Counted from the stretch's first letter, positions 1 to 10,903 are shown. The stretch: 64,000 nucleotides of DNA from Halobellus inordinatus (GCF_024464655.1 NZ_JANHAV010000006.1:172761-236760), one strand, 5' to 3'. Notes: generated by a model not told the origin, from the sequence alone. Numbers and translations are program-made.

Positions 1-49
1 CAGAATCCGTGAGTTCGGCCATCGTGGTGCCTCGCTTGGTGGTACTCAT
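1..49 (-). CDS. Start of an unknown protein (5' part only, runs off the window)
   Basis: Only the first 16 codons are inside the window, giving MSTTKRGTTMAELTDS. The start at 49 was chosen because a TATA-like box (minus strand CTTTTTA, about 75-81) lies about 27 bases upstream, the usual spacing for a leaderless haloarchaeal transcript. An in-frame ATG at 61 would add four residues. Function cannot be judged from this fragment. Confidence 0.45.
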   Translation of the reverse strand, partial: MSTTKRGTTMAELTDS

Positions 50-91
50 ACGTTGCTCCATCGCGTCGGGCCATAAAAAGACAACCGCTCG

Positions 92-109
92 AATATCGCT
101 TTCGATATT
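92..109. promoter_or_regulatory. Palindrome upstream of the gene at 1-49
   Basis: Perfect 7-base inverted repeat AATATCG / CGATATT with a 4-base spacer. It lies just upstream of the TATA-like box of the leftward gene. Its position suits an operator or activator site; the regulator is unknown. Confidence 0.3.
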
Positions 110-177
110 TCACACCCCGGATCCCGAACTCGGTCACGCAGGAGTTCGATCGACCGAGAACGCGAGTGGGGCCGATC

Positions 178-1272
178 TTACAGCACGCCCATCGACGAGA
201 GGCGCTCGGGAAGGTACGTCTCAGTGACGAAATCGAGCCCGCGAGCGGCGAGGGCCTGCTGTTCGGCCTTCTTTTCGAGGTCGAGCTGCAGTTCGATCTG
301 CTCGGTCCAGTAGTCGCTCTGGAAGCGCGGGTCCTCCAGTTCGGATTCGAGGGCGTTGATGTCGGAGTCTGCCAGCGGATCGGTCGGGAGGTCGTACTCG
401 ACGATGTCCTCCGGTTGGATTCCCACGAACCGCGCCTCCGGCGTCGCGAGGTACTCCGAGAGGTGCGCGGACTTGATCGAGCCGTAGGCGACCGAGCCGT
501 AGATCCGGTAGGACCACGGGTCGCCGTCTGTGAACACCACGACCGGCAGGTCGAGTTCGTCGTGGAGTCGCTTCGTGATCCGACGCGTCGCTCGCGCGGG
601 CTGGCCCTTCAGGTGAACGACCAGGCAGTTGTACTCGTCGTCGAAGCCGTTCTCCACCAGACGGTCGCGCATCCCACCGGTCTCCACGCAGAGGACGAAG
701 TCGATGTCGTGATCGAGGAAGTCGATCGTGTCGGGGTTGTTCGGGATCTGGTAGCCGCCCTCGCCGACGTCCTTCTGACAGTGGATCTCGCGCTCGCCGC
801 GGCGGGTCTGCTCTCGAAGCTCCAGCGGCCCCATAAGCGTCGCCCCCGACTCCTCGGGCCGCATGTGGAAGTCCTCGCGGGTGACTTCCGAGACGATTTC
901 GAGGTCTTCGACCAGTTGGTTCGACTCGTCTTGGCTCTTGAACTGGGCCTCCTCGTTGTCCCACGACTCAGAGAGGTAGTACAGCTCACGCAGCGTCGAG
1001 GAGCGATCCTCCTCTAACTGATTGACGAGGAACTCGATCGTATACGACGCCTTCAGCAACTTTCGGGCGCCGCGGACGCTGTTGGCCGTGCGGGTCGACG
1101 TTCGGTCGCCGTAGACCCACACGTTCGAGTCCTCGTCGAAGACGATGTTCGATTTCGTCCGCGTGGGGATGTCCATATGCGGTACCTCGCCCGCCGCGAA
1201 CTGGTCGTAGAACTCCGCGGCGAGGTCGACGAGGCGTTCCTGTGCGAGTTCGTCGTCCTGTTTCGTGCTCAT
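178..1272 (-). CDS. top6A: DNA topoisomerase VI subunit A
   Basis: 364 aa, the usual length for archaeal Top6A (Spo11 family), the DNA-cleaving subunit of the A2B2 type IIB topoisomerase. The [10 protein letters not shown] segment near residue 95 holds the catalytic tyrosine in the winged-helix (5Y-CAP) domain. The Toprim domain is seen in [15 protein letters not shown] near residue 245, with its metal-binding aspartates. It lies 6 bases after the top6B stop and on the same strand, so the two subunits are co-transcribed and probably made in equal amounts. The ATG at 1272 gives the expected N-terminus. Confidence 0.96.
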   Translation of the reverse strand: MSTKQDDELAQERLVDLAAEFYDQFAAGEVPHMDIPTRTKSNIVFDEDSNVWVYGDRTSTRTANSVRGARKLLKASYTIEFLVNQLEEDRSSTLRELYYLSESWDNEEAQFKSQDESNQLVEDLEIVSEVTREDFHMRPEESGATLMGPLELREQTRRGEREIHCQKDVGEGGYQIPNNPDTIDFLDHDIDFVLCVETGGMRDRLVENGFDDEYNCLVVHLKGQPARATRRITKRLHDELDLPVVVFTDGDPWSYRIYGSVAYGSIKSAHLSEYLATPEARFVGIQPEDIVEYDLPTDPLADSDINALESELEDPRFQSDYWTEQIELQLDLEKKAEQQALAARGLDFVTETYLPERLSSMGVL

Positions 1273-1278
1273 AGTAGC

Positions 1279-3690
1279 TTAGGCGTTGATCGTCAGTTTC
1301 TCGTTCTCGACGCCGTCGACGTCGACGTCGAACGACGCGTCTCCCGAAACCGTGTATGTCAGTTCGACCGACTCGCCCGCCGGCACCGACGGCTCCCAAG
1401 AGACGAACCACTCGCCGTCGAGGTCGACGACGCTGGCGTCCTCGGGGAGGTCCGACGGCTCCGCAGAAAGGATGTCGGTGATCTCCGGTTCTTCGGTCCG
1501 GTCGGAGTGGTTCTCGACGACGAGCGTGACGGTGTCGCCGTCGACCTCGCGCTCGACGCTCACGTTGTTCATAATCCGGGCGAGCGCGCCGTCGATGTTC
1601 GGCCGCGGCCGGCCCGTGACCTCCGAGAGCTTGTCGGCCATCTCGGGCAGGATCCGTCCGAGAACGTCCTGTTTCTTCCGGCGCTTCTGCATCGAGCGCC
1701 GCTTGTTGAGGTAGGATTTGAGGTCGCGGGCGGCCTCTCTGATGGCGAGTTCGATCTCGTCTTCGATCTCGGGGATGTTCGCGATGGCGTCTTTCGACTC
1801 ACTCGTGAACGGCACGTTCGTCGAAGCGACGTGGATCATAATCACCGCCGGGCCGTTCGGCATCCCGGAGCCGCCGGGCTGGTCGAGTCCGTAGTTGCGC
1901 CAGCCGATGGTCTTCACTACGTCGGTCGTCGCACACGCCCCGCGCTGGTAGACCAGCGGGACGCGGTTCGCGAAGCGGAGCAGGTCGACCGTTCCGTCCT
2001 GGAGCTCGCCGCCGTAGGCGATGCCGGCTTCGACGATGAAGGGGTCGCCGCCGTGGACCTCTGCATCGCGGGTCGCCGCCGCGTAGAAGTCGGCGTCGAA
2101 CTCCTTTTTCAGGCCCGCCTCGACGAGTTCGGCCGTGATCGGCGAGAGGCAGTTCGTCGGCGGTGCGAGGATGTCGGTCTCACGCATCGCCTCCAACAAC
2201 TCGGAGGCGACGTCGCGGTCGTCGGCGATCGCTCGTACTTTCGGAACCTCGTCGGGGACGGTACGCATCGCGGTCCAGACAGCATCGACGACGTTCTCGC
2301 GGGCGGTGTCGCCGAACGAGACGTCCTCGGAGACCAGCCGATCCGCCGAGCGGTCGACGTAGTCGCGGAGTCCTGCGTACGTGGCGCGGTGGCGGGGGTC
2401 GCCGCCACTGTCGAATTTGTCGGCCAGCCGATCGGCCAGCCCGGAGACAGTCGCGTCGTCTTTCCGGGTGCTCGTGGCGTCGTCGACGAGCGGGTAGAGG
2501 TCGGCTTCGAGGTCCGAGGTGAGGACGTCCCACGCGGCCTCGACGGCGTTCTCTCGGACTGTGCTCCCGAACGTCGCCCCGAACTCCTCACCGACGTCGT
2601 CGGCGACGGTGTCGACGATGTCTGTGAGCTCTGCGTGCGTCGTCCGCTCGCGCGAGGTGAGCGTGTCGGCGACGCGTGCGGCGAACGTCGCGGTCGCCTC
2701 CGCGCCCTTGTTGGCGACGGCGTCGTCGATCGCGTCTTCGAGCGACGTCTCGGGGTCCCGCGGCGCGGCCCAGCCCATCTCGCGACCGAAGTGCCGATCC
2801 CGGAAGTTGTTCAGCACTTTTTCGGCCGTCTTCGCACCGACACGGGTGAACTCCTCCTGTAGGAAGCCCGATACGGAGTACGACTCAGTCGCGCCGAGCA
2901 TCTTGATGAGCGTCCCGAGTTCGACGCCGTGAGGGTGCGGACGGATCTCCTCCGTCTCGGCCGGCAGATCCGCGCCCTCGACGCGCTCGTAGTGCCGCGG
3001 TTCGTCCAGTCCGGGCTCGTTGAGGACGAGCCGCGCGTGGGGATTGACGACGGCCGTGTGCTTCACGTAGTCGTGGAGCTGTTGGCGCGCCCGCATATTC
3101 GCCTCCATCTCCATCTCGATGCGCGTGCCGTGCGTCGGCGAGAGATCGGACTCGCCCGGCGCGCGTTCCTCGTCGACCTGGATCTCGGGCTCGTTGGTGT
3201 CGGTGTCGATGATGAGCTCGAAGTACTGGGCGGTTTCGGAGCGCTGCGTGCGAGAGGTGATCTTCGCCGGCTTCCCGGAGGTCAACTGTGAGTACAGCAC
3301 CGCCGCGGAGATTCCGATTCCCTGCTGCCCGCGTGACTGTTCGCGGGCGTGGAAGCGCGACCCGTAGAGCAGTTTCCCGAAGACTTTCGGGATCTGTTCG
3401 CGCGTGATACCCGGTCCGTTGTCCTCGACGATCAGAGTGTAGTAGTCGCCGGATTCGCGGATTTCGATCGAGATGTCGGGCTTGATGCCGGCCTCCTCGG
3501 TGGCGTCGAGGGCGTTGTCGACCGCCTCCTTGACGGCGGTGACGAGCCCTCTCGCGCCCGAGTCGAAGCCGAGCATATGTTTGTTCTTCTCGAAGAACTC
3601 GGCGATCGAGATCGCGCGCTGGCCTTCCGCCAGCTCCTCGGCGATCCCGCCTCCTTCCTCCTCGCCGAGCGTCGACTGAAACGAGGTCAT
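1279..3690 (-). CDS. top6B: DNA topoisomerase VI subunit B
   Basis: 803 aa; the ATPase subunit of topoisomerase VI. The N-terminal GHKL ATPase fold shows VDNALDA (N box), VEDNGPGI (G1) and GQQGIGISA (G2), followed by the H2TH and transducer domains. It is longer than the typical ~530-650 aa archaeal protein because of an acidic middle stretch around residues 360-500, common in haloarchaea, and a C-terminal immunoglobulin-like extension. The ATG at 3690 was preferred over an in-frame upstream start because [14 protein letters not shown] is the family-like N-terminus and a CTTCTTAA box lies about 30 bases upstream. First gene of the top6B-top6A operon. Confidence 0.96.
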   Translation of the reverse strand: MTSFQSTLGEEEGGGIAEELAEGQRAISIAEFFEKNKHMLGFDSGARGLVTAVKEAVDNALDATEEAGIKPDISIEIRESGDYYTLIVEDNGPGITREQIPKVFGKLLYGSRFHAREQSRGQQGIGISAAVLYSQLTSGKPAKITSRTQRSETAQYFELIIDTDTNEPEIQVDEERAPGESDLSPTHGTRIEMEMEANMRARQQLHDYVKHTAVVNPHARLVLNEPGLDEPRHYERVEGADLPAETEEIRPHPHGVELGTLIKMLGATESYSVSGFLQEEFTRVGAKTAEKVLNNFRDRHFGREMGWAAPRDPETSLEDAIDDAVANKGAEATATFAARVADTLTSRERTTHAELTDIVDTVADDVGEEFGATFGSTVRENAVEAAWDVLTSDLEADLYPLVDDATSTRKDDATVSGLADRLADKFDSGGDPRHRATYAGLRDYVDRSADRLVSEDVSFGDTARENVVDAVWTAMRTVPDEVPKVRAIADDRDVASELLEAMRETDILAPPTNCLSPITAELVEAGLKKEFDADFYAAATRDAEVHGGDPFIVEAGIAYGGELQDGTVDLLRFANRVPLVYQRGACATTDVVKTIGWRNYGLDQPGGSGMPNGPAVIMIHVASTNVPFTSESKDAIANIPEIEDEIELAIREAARDLKSYLNKRRSMQKRRKKQDVLGRILPEMADKLSEVTGRPRPNIDGALARIMNNVSVEREVDGDTVTLVVENHSDRTEEPEITDILSAEPSDLPEDASVVDLDGEWFVSWEPSVPAGESVELTYTVSGDASFDVDVDGVENEKLTINA

Positions 3691-3898
3691 TCTGTGGACT
3701 GTCGTACCCAACGAACGGTTAAGAAGGGTTCGGCAGCGGGGTGAAAGTGAAACGGTCGAGATACTGCCGCGAGCGCGGTCGCACACGAGGAAAATCGGGG
3801 AACGACCCGTTCGGACGGACCACCGGCTCAGGAGTGGCCACCGCGCACGCGGCCGAAAGAAGAAATGTATCGTAAGGAGCGGACCGGAGCAGATCGGA

Positions 3899-4435
<537 letters not shown>

Positions 4436-4494
4436 ACCCACGAGAGGAGCGACTGATACAAAACGGTGTCCTCTCAGTCTGATCCGGGAAGACG

Positions 4495-4893
4495 TCACTC
4501 CGCGAGCGGCCCGTCGGGGACCGCGCTCACGTGCATCCCGACGAACAGCCACTCGTTCTCCTCCCGTTCGAGCGTCCCGCTCCACCGACTGTCGAAGTCG
4601 TACTCGCGGTCCGCCGCGACGTCGTGCCACGCCATCCGCACGTCGTCGGAGAACCACGCGTGATCGTCGCGTTCGACGACCCGGAGGTTCCGGCTCTCGG
4701 CGGTCCAGTCTGCGGTCGTCGCCGTCTGCTCGCGAAGTCCCGCTTCGATTTCCTCGTATCCGGTCAACCGCTCGGTAATCCCGAACTTCACGACGTCGGG
4801 GCAGTCTGCGAAGAATGGGTACAGCGGCTCTCCGTTCCGCAGCGCCTCGTAGTACTCGCGGATGCGTGCCTCGGCAGTCGTCTCGGCGGTCAT
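4495..4893 (-). CDS. SnoaL/NTF2-like fold protein
   Basis: 132 aa with the look of a DUF4440/SnoaL_3 NTF2-like domain: an N-terminal helix (ARIREYYEALRNGEPLYPFF), then alternating strands ending in LEREENEWLFVGMHVS. These small cone-shaped domains bind small molecules or act as enzymes in different contexts, so no substrate can be assigned. The ATG at 4893 follows a short untranslated region. Same strand as the cyclophilin gene but with its own spacing. Confidence 0.7.
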   Translation of the reverse strand: MTAETTAEARIREYYEALRNGEPLYPFFADCPDVVKFGITERLTGYEEIEAGLREQTATTADWTAESRNLRVVERDDHAWFSDDVRMAWHDVAADREYDFDSRWSGTLEREENEWLFVGMHVSAVPDGPLAE

Positions 4894-4986
4894 ATCGGAA
4901 ACAACGCGCGTGCGAGAAAAACACCTGTCGGCGGTCGAGAAGTGAACTGCCGACTGTCGAAAAGGGAACCGACGCCCAAACTGCGC

Positions 4987-6060
4987 TCAGAACGCGCGGA
5001 GATCTTCGAGGACGGCTTCCGCTGCGCCCGAGTCGATGCTCTCGCGGGCCATCTCCAGGCCCTCATCGAGCGTCTCGGCGTCTTCGCGGGCGTAGATTCG
5101 GAACGCGGCGTTGAGCGCGACGGCGTCCGCGAAGTGGTCCTCGCGCTCGCCCGCGATGATCTCCTCGGTCAACCGAGCGGAGTCGCCGGCGACGTCGTCG
5201 GGGTCGACTTCGAGGTCCTCGTACTCGAAGTCCATCCCGTACTCCGGCGTCTCGATCTCGTAGTCGCGGAACTCGCCGTCGGTCCACTCGCCGACCTTCG
5301 TGTAACCCGGCCGGATGTCGTCGTAGCCCTCCATCCCCTGGAACATCACGACGCGGTGGGGGCTCTGAGACACCATCTGCTCGAAGGTGTCCGTGATCTT
5401 CTTCGCGAACGCGAGGTGGTAGAACGAGCCGAGGTGGACGTCGGCCTTCGCGGGGTTCGCGATCGTCTCGACGGTGTTGACGAACGTGCGGACGCCCATC
5501 TGGTCGCGGCGCTCCCACAGCGCGTGGACGCGCGGGGCGAACTCGGGCTGGTAGTAGAAACCGAAGCCGGTCTCGTCGACCATCCCGGCGCTCTCGTTGG
5601 GGACGAGTTCGGTACGGACGCCGAGTTCGTCGAGGACGTGCTTGTAGGCGTCCTGCTTCTGCGTCGGCACCCGGTCGCCCGAGTGGGCGACGACGGGCGT
5701 GCCCGCGCCGGCGGCGACGATGCCAGCGGCGGCACCGAGGATGGCGGTGTCGCCCTTGCCGTCGTAGTTCGCGCCGCAGTCGACCGGGTCGGCGTCGGGT
5801 TCGGCGTAGACGACGTCCTCCGCGATTACGTCCGCGTAGGCGGCGAGTTCCTCCGCGTTGTTGTGCTTCCAGCGGTTCGCGAGCCAGAACGCGCCGAGCG
5901 TCGTGTGGTCGGGTTCGCCGGCGAGGATCCGCTGCATCGCCTCGGTCGCCTGCTCGCGCGTCATATCCTCGGCGGATTTGACGCCCGTGCCGACGACTTC
6001 GGTCATCAGTCGTTTCAACGGCCACTCCCCGAATTCGGCGGTTTCCGACGCTTTTGCCAT
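4987..6060 (-). CDS. Anthranilate phosphoribosyltransferase-like protein (TrpD2-type)
   Basis: 357 aa of the nucleoside phosphorylase / TrpD fold. The glycine-rich phosphoribosyl-diphosphate loop is changed: it reads DCGANYDGKGDTAILG where true TrpD has a CGTGGD motif, as in the paralogue at 31,987-33,009. The true tryptophan enzyme is therefore elsewhere in this window, and this copy is likely a TrpD2/YbiB-like protein, a group linked to nucleic-acid binding. MAKASETAEFGEWPL was taken as the start (ATG 6060). It is divergent from the AhbA/B-type gene, sharing a 128-base promoter region. Confidence 0.75.
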   Translation of the reverse strand: MAKASETAEFGEWPLKRLMTEVVGTGVKSAEDMTREQATEAMQRILAGEPDHTTLGAFWLANRWKHNNAEELAAYADVIAEDVVYAEPDADPVDCGANYDGKGDTAILGAAAGIVAAGAGTPVVAHSGDRVPTQKQDAYKHVLDELGVRTELVPNESAGMVDETGFGFYYQPEFAPRVHALWERRDQMGVRTFVNTVETIANPAKADVHLGSFYHLAFAKKITDTFEQMVSQSPHRVVMFQGMEGYDDIRPGYTKVGEWTDGEFRDYEIETPEYGMDFEYEDLEVDPDDVAGDSARLTEEIIAGEREDHFADAVALNAAFRIYAREDAETLDEGLEMARESIDSGAAEAVLEDLRAF

Positions 6061-6188
6061 ACGTTCCCGTTGGAATGCGAGCATCAAAAGTGGACCGTTC
6101 GGTTCTCACGCAGCGGGTGCGAGCGGTCAGTGCGACCCACCCGACGGAGGCCGAAATTGGTACGTTCGTGCGGGCCGAAGCGTCCCCA

Positions 6189-7235
6189 ATGAGCGCACTG
6201 GAAGACGACTGGCGCGCCGACCTCGACGACGTGGACGCCGCGCTCGTCGACGAGTACCAGAGCGGCTTTCCCGTCGTCGAGCGGCCGTTCCGCGTCGTCG
6301 GCGACGCACTCGGTATCGGCGAGACCGAGGCCCTCGATCGGGTCCGAGACCTCCGCGAGCGAGGCATCTTTCGGCGGTTCGGAGCCGTTCTGAACCCCCC
6401 CGTCATCGGCAGTTCGACGCTTGCAGCCGTCTCCGCACCCGAGGACCGGTTCGACGAGGTCGCCGAGGTGATCAACGGCTACCGGCAGGTGAATCACAAC
6501 TACCGCCGCGAGCACGAGTGGAATATGTGGTTCGTCGTCACCGCCGCCTCCCGAGAGAAGCGCGACGCGATCTTAGAGGAGATCGAAGAGCGGACGGGCT
6601 GTGCGGTGCTGAACCTCCCGATGCTCACGGACTACTACATCGACCTGGAGTTCCCCGTCGTCAACGACGACGCCTTCGCCCGCGAGAGCGTTGCATCGAC
6701 GGACGCGTCGGCGACGCGAATCTCCGAGGAGGCCGTCGGCGGACTCTCGAAACTGGAGGCGGACCTCCTAGTCGAGATTCAGGACGGCTTTCCGCTCTCG
6801 GCGACACCGTACCGCGACGTCGCAGACGCCATCGACGCCGACGTCGACGCGGTCGTCGAGGCGATCGAGCGGCTGCTGGAGGACGGGTGTATCAAACGGA
6901 TCGGCTGCGTCGTCAACCACGTCGTCACCGGCTTCGATTCGAACTGTATGGTCGTCTGGAACGTCCCCGACGACGAACTCGACGAGCGGGGCGAGGCCGT
7001 CGGCGAACTCCCGTTCGTCACGCTCTGTTATCACCGCCCGCGACGCCCCGAACAGGACTGGGAGTACAACCTCTTCACGATGATCCACGGCCGGGAAGGC
7101 GACGTCGTCGACGCGAAGATCGACGAACTCGCGAGCGAGCACCTCCCGTTCGAGCACGAGCGTCTCTACTCGACGGAGACGCTGAAACAGACCGGCGCGC
7201 GCTACGACGAACTCGTGAGCGCCGACGACGAGTAG
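6189..7235 (+). CDS. Fused AhbA/AhbB-type siroheme decarboxylase (Lrp/AsnC fold)
   Basis: 348 aa made of two tandem Lrp/AsnC-like halves (about residues 12-165 and 178-340), each beginning with a winged helix-turn-helix such as ERPFRVVGDALGIGE and followed by a ferredoxin-like domain. Known family members (AhbA, AhbB, NirD/L/G/H) decarboxylate siroheme to didecarboxysiroheme in the alternative haem or haem d1 route, which haloarchaea use. The conserved RREHEWNMWFV and RPEQDWEYNLFTMIHG stretches mark the enzyme group rather than a plain regulator. Both halves in one chain suggests a built-in heterodimer. ATG 6189 was chosen over an in-frame upstream start. Confidence 0.82.
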   Translation: MSALEDDWRADLDDVDAALVDEYQSGFPVVERPFRVVGDALGIGETEALDRVRDLRERGIFRRFGAVLNPPVIGSSTLAAVSAPEDRFDEVAEVINGYRQVNHNYRREHEWNMWFVVTAASREKRDAILEEIEERTGCAVLNLPMLTDYYIDLEFPVVNDDAFARESVASTDASATRISEEAVGGLSKLEADLLVEIQDGFPLSATPYRDVADAIDADVDAVVEAIERLLEDGCIKRIGCVVNHVVTGFDSNCMVVWNVPDDELDERGEAVGELPFVTLCYHRPRRPEQDWEYNLFTMIHGREGDVVDAKIDELASEHLPFEHERLYSTETLKQTGARYDELVSADDE

Positions 7236-7309
7236 CGGCTGTCGCCCGGGGAAAAGCGCAGCGAGAAGGCTAGGTTGCAGCCCGGATCGACTAGCCCACT
7301 GTCAGTCGC

Positions 7310-8089
7310 CTACCGCGAGAGTGGCGAGACGCGGTAGAGCATCCGCGCGGCCCCGAGCATGCCCGTCTTCGCGAGCGATCCGCTCCGGTAGGCACCATAC
7401 TTGGCGTAGAAACTGCTCTTTCGAACGCCGGCCCCGGCGTAGTGGCGCGCGGAGGTCGGCATCGGCGTCCGCCGGCCCTCGACGCCGGTTGCGCCGTCGC
7501 GGATCGCATCGAGTACGACGTCGGTCGTCAGTTCCGCACGGTCGACATCTTCGAGTTCGATTTCGGTGTACGCGCGGCCGACGTACCCGACCTTGTGCGC
7601 GTCGCTGCCGGCGACGCCCGGATAACCGTACGCGTCCGCGTAGCGGCGTGCACGCCGGTTCTTCCACCCGGTGAACGCCCAGGAGTTGAACACCTCGATG
7701 GCGTCGGGGTCGACGCCGCGGAGCCGCCGCTTCCGGACGCCGTGCCGACTCCGCTGGAAGGGGTGCGGGACGATCGCGACCCCGTCTCGCTCGCGGACCC
7801 ACGCCACTGTCTCGGCCATCGGCGCGCGGCGCGGCGGCATCTCCTCGACGCCGAGCGCGAGCAGGTGGCCGTCCGCGGTCGACACTTCGACACCGGGGAT
7901 CCCGACGAGCCCGTACATCGGCGCGAGTTCCGCCGCGCGTACGGATTCGTGGATGACGTCGTGGTCGGTAACGACGACGGCGTCGAGACCGATCTCGGCT
8001 GCCTGTTCTAACAGCAGCTCTGATGGATCAGCCCCGTCGTACGAGGCTTCCGAGTGGACGTGCGGGTCGATTCTGACGGTGAGCGACAC
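7310..8089 (-). CDS. PHP domain metal-dependent phosphoesterase
   Basis: 259 aa PHP domain protein. Metal-binding motifs are visible: DPHVHSEASYDG at the N-terminus, VTDHD near residue 42, PGVEVS near 75, VPHPF near 113 and GSDAHKVG near 170. The family includes histidinol-phosphate phosphatase-like and nucleotide phosphoesterases; the substrate is unknown. The GTG at 8089 was chosen because it opens directly on the first metal motif (MSLTVRIDPHVHSE) and upstream codons look non-coding. Confidence 0.88.
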   Translation of the reverse strand: MSLTVRIDPHVHSEASYDGADPSELLLEQAAEIGLDAVVVTDHDVIHESVRAAELAPMYGLVGIPGVEVSTADGHLLALGVEEMPPRRAPMAETVAWVRERDGVAIVPHPFQRSRHGVRKRRLRGVDPDAIEVFNSWAFTGWKNRRARRYADAYGYPGVAGSDAHKVGYVGRAYTEIELEDVDRAELTTDVVLDAIRDGATGVEGRRTPMPTSARHYAGAGVRKSSFYAKYGAYRSGSLAKTGMLGAARMLYRVSPLSR

Positions 8090-8169
8090 AGGAGTCTGTT
8101 CGCTCTCCCCGCAGTAAAGCCTGTCTGCACACGAGCAGTAAGCCGAGCGTGTGATTCGGATGGGTCCGC

Positions 8170-9255
8170 TTACGGCGTGTCTGATCCGATTCGCTCGCCC
8201 ACGTCGTAGCCGTTCCAGAGCGCCCGTGGAACGCGGCCCTCGCCGGCGACCCAGTCCCCAGCGACGTAGAGTCCGGCGTCTTCGGTGAGGTGGACGGCGT
8301 CGGCGTCGAGACTCGCGTCCGGAAGCGCGTAGCGCCATCCCTGGTCGTCGACCCAGTCGGGGTCGGCGTAGCGATCGTCGTCGAGCAGCGTCGCGACGCG
8401 GTCTGCGACCCCCGGTTCGACGTCCGAGAGCGGATCGTCGTAGTGGGTGGTCGACCACTCGGGCCCCATCTGGACGATCAGCAGGCTCTCCCCGTCGGGG
8501 ACGTGACCTTCCTTGCACTCCTCGCGCGACAGCCAGCCGATCGCGTGTTCCTTGTCGGGGTTCACCAGCCCGTACCACGGGTAGGAGTCACGAAACGGAT
8601 AGTGAAAGACGAGCGTTCGAATCGTCCGATAGGGGACGGCGCTGACGGCATCGACGAGCGAATCGAGCCGGTCGTCGTCCCAGTCGGTCGCGCGCAGCAG
8701 GTCGGCGGTCTGTGGGGCCGGTGGTGTCAGGAGGAGCGCATCGAACGGGCCGTACCGGTCGCCGTCGGTGTCGGTGAGCGTCCAGCTCGCGGCATCGTCG
8801 TCAACGCGCTTGCCCTCCTCGCGAGCGACCTCGGCGATCCGGGTCCGCCGGTGGACGGTCGCGTCGGTCGCCGCGAGCAGGCGCTTCGCCAACTGCGTGA
8901 TCCCCTCGGTCCACGTCCACTTCGTCGACTCCCGGTCGCCCGCAGTAATCTCGCTCGCGGCATCGAACGTCCAGACCGGCTCGTCGATCTCGACGAGGCC
9001 CTCTGTCCCGAGTTCCGGGAGTAACGCGGCGGTCCGTTCGTCGGCTTCCGTGACGTAGTTCGCACCGTGGTCGTACCGACAACCGTTCTTGCGGCGGGTC
9101 GCCGCCCGCCCGCAGACGCCGCCGCTCTTCTCGACGATGGTCACGTCGACATCGGCATCGCGGAGGGCGTACGCCGCGCCAGCGCCCGCTGCGCCCGCAC
9201 CGACGATACCGAGTCGCGTGGGCGAATCGACCGAAGAATCCACTCGATCAGTCAC
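8170..9255 (-). CDS. Renalase-like FAD-dependent oxidoreductase
   Basis: 361 aa flavoprotein. A Rossmann FAD site GIVGAGAAGAGAAYAL followed by the acidic VTIVEKSGGVCGRAA opens the protein, and a C-terminal LYVAGDWVAGEGRVPRALW segment closes the FAD pocket. The arrangement fits the renalase/amine-oxidase group (NAD(P)/FAD-dependent oxidoreductase). The GTG at 9255 puts the dinucleotide site close to the N-terminus; an in-frame ATG at 9306 would add 17 residues. It is divergent from the HAD hydrolase. Confidence 0.85.
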   Translation of the reverse strand: MTDRVDSSVDSPTRLGIVGAGAAGAGAAYALRDADVDVTIVEKSGGVCGRAATRRKNGCRYDHGANYVTEADERTAALLPELGTEGLVEIDEPVWTFDAASEITAGDRESTKWTWTEGITQLAKRLLAATDATVHRRTRIAEVAREEGKRVDDDAASWTLTDTDGDRYGPFDALLLTPPAPQTADLLRATDWDDDRLDSLVDAVSAVPYRTIRTLVFHYPFRDSYPWYGLVNPDKEHAIGWLSREECKEGHVPDGESLLIVQMGPEWSTTHYDDPLSDVEPGVADRVATLLDDDRYADPDWVDDQGWRYALPDASLDADAVHLTEDAGLYVAGDWVAGEGRVPRALWNGYDVGERIGSDTP

Positions 9256-9360
9256 AGTGGCTCCACGGAGGGAACGGGCTTTACCGTTCGGGCCGACCCG
9301 GGCCACTGGCTATCGAGAGCGGTCCGTAACTACTTGACTGCGGCCGCCCCCGATGATCGT

Positions 9361-10074
9361 ATGGAGTACGACGCGATCATCTTCGACAACGACGGCGTCT
9401 TGGTCGAACCCGTCACTCTCGATCTGCTCACTGCGGCGGCGCGCGACGCATTCGCGGCCGTCGGCGTCGAGGATCCCGACCCCGAACACGTAGATGCGAT
9501 CTCCTACGGCGTCTCCCCGGAAACCGTAGAGACGGTGTGTCGGGCCTACGATCTCGATCCCGACGACTTCTGGACGGCGCGTGACCGGACGGCGAGCGAG
9601 GCGCAGATCCAGTCGATGCGGCGCGGCGAGAAAGACACCTACGCCGACGTCGATGCGCTCGCGGCGATCGACGCCCCGCGCGGGATCGTGAGCACGAACC
9701 AGCAGGCCACGATCGACTCGATCCTCGAGTATCACGACCTCGGAGCGCTGTTCGAGACGGCATACGGCCGCGAACCGACGGTCGAGAGCCTCCGTCGCAA
9801 GAAGCCCGCGCCGTACTATCTGGAGCGCGCGCTCGACGACCTCGACGCCGAGGCAGCGCTGTTTATCGGCGACAGCGAGAGCGACGTCGAAGCGGCGCAC
9901 CGGGCGGGCGTCGATTCGGCGTTCATTCGCCGTGAACACCGCGCGGAGACGGTCCTCGGGACGGAACCGACGTACGAACTCGACTCGCTGTGGGATCTTC
10001 GCGACGTCGGCGGCGTGCCGCTCGCGCCGGACGGACCGGCGAGAGGAGGACTCTCAGTCGACGAGGACGCGTGA
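9361..10074 (+). CDS. HAD superfamily hydrolase
   Basis: 237 aa phosphatase-like protein. Motif I is FDNDGVLVEP (nucleophile Asp then DxD-type acid/base), motif II is GIVSTNQQ (Ser/Thr), motif III is the Lys of RRKKPAPYYL and motif IV is FIGDSESDVEAA. The alpha-helical cap between motifs I and II is of the C1 type, as in phosphoglycolate phosphatase. The exact substrate cannot be read from sequence. The ATG at 9361 lies directly after a short leader. Confidence 0.9.
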   Translation: MEYDAIIFDNDGVLVEPVTLDLLTAAARDAFAAVGVEDPDPEHVDAISYGVSPETVETVCRAYDLDPDDFWTARDRTASEAQIQSMRRGEKDTYADVDALAAIDAPRGIVSTNQQATIDSILEYHDLGALFETAYGREPTVESLRRKKPAPYYLERALDDLDAEAALFIGDSESDVEAAHRAGVDSAFIRREHRAETVLGTEPTYELDSLWDLRDVGGVPLAPDGPARGGLSVDEDA

Positions 10075-10197
10075 CCCCAGCCCGACCGGCGGTAGGAGGC
10101 GGCTACAGCAGCGGAAACGGGCGATTGCGACGACCAGGATTATACGCTCTGAAAATCGCCCCGGAACCGTTATACGGGAGTCCATAGAGGCCAACAT

Positions 10198-10902
10198 ATG
10201 CGGATACCGAGTGGGGTCAGCGGCTTCGATCACCTGATTCAGGGCGGGTTTCTCCCGGGCCGGTTGTACGTCCTCTCCGGACCACCGGGAAGTGGCAAGA
10301 CGACGTTCACCGCCCAGTTCGTCGCCGAGGGGCTGAGAAACGGGGAGAACAGTCTGTACGTCACGATGCACGAGTCTCGCGAGGAACTCGTCGACGATAT
10401 GTCGAACTTCGAGTTCGGCTTCGAGACGCTCACGGCCTCCGAGCAGTTCCGGTTCGTCAATATGGCGAGCAAGCAGGGCAAGCGGCTCCTCAATCAGTTC
10501 TCTCAGAGCGGGAATCCTTCGAGCGTCCAGAGCCTGACGGACAAGATCGTCGCCTTCGTCAACTCCCGGGACGTCGACCGACTCGTCATCGACTCGACGA
10601 TGCTCTTAGAGCTCTTCTTCGCCGACGGCGACGAGGAGATGACGCGCTTTCTGACGGCACTCAAAGACTGTGAAGCGACGACGCTTCTCATCTCCGAGAT
10701 GACCGACCCGAGCGCGTACTCCGACGAACACTACCTCGCGCACGGCGTCATCTTCTTCCACAACTACCTCGAAGCGACAGGAATGACGCGGGGAATTCAG
10801 GTGGTAAAGATGCGCGGTACAGACATCGACTGCGACATCCGATCGCTGCGGTTCACCGACGAGGGGATCGTGGTCGACCCCACGAAACGAGTGGACTTTT
10901 GA
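10198..10902 (+). CDS. RadA/KaiC-like RecA-superfamily ATPase
   Basis: 234 aa single-domain RecA-fold ATPase. Walker A is GPPGSGKTT (about residues 28-36) and Walker B is VDRLVIDST near residue 122. The GVSGFDHLIQGGFLPGRLYVLSG opening split over the first 30 residues is typical of KaiC/RAD55-like proteins that act in signalling or motility in archaea. A TTATAC box lies about 30 bases upstream of the ATG, so the message is probably leaderless. It overlaps the small gene that follows by a TGAGATG junction, suggesting the two products work together. Confidence 0.85.
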   Translation: MRIPSGVSGFDHLIQGGFLPGRLYVLSGPPGSGKTTFTAQFVAEGLRNGENSLYVTMHESREELVDDMSNFEFGFETLTASEQFRFVNMASKQGKRLLNQFSQSGNPSSVQSLTDKIVAFVNSRDVDRLVIDSTMLLELFFADGDEEMTRFLTALKDCEATTLLISEMTDPSAYSDEHYLAHGVIFFHNYLEATGMTRGIQVVKMRGTDIDCDIRSLRFTDEGIVVDPTKRVDF

Positions 10903-10903
10903 G

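Noticed and set aside
1177..2862. Long rightward open frame opposite top6B
   Set aside because: GC-rich haloarchaeal genes leave long open frames on the other strand. The product is Val/Arg/Asp-biased with no motif, and top6B on the minus strand is certain.
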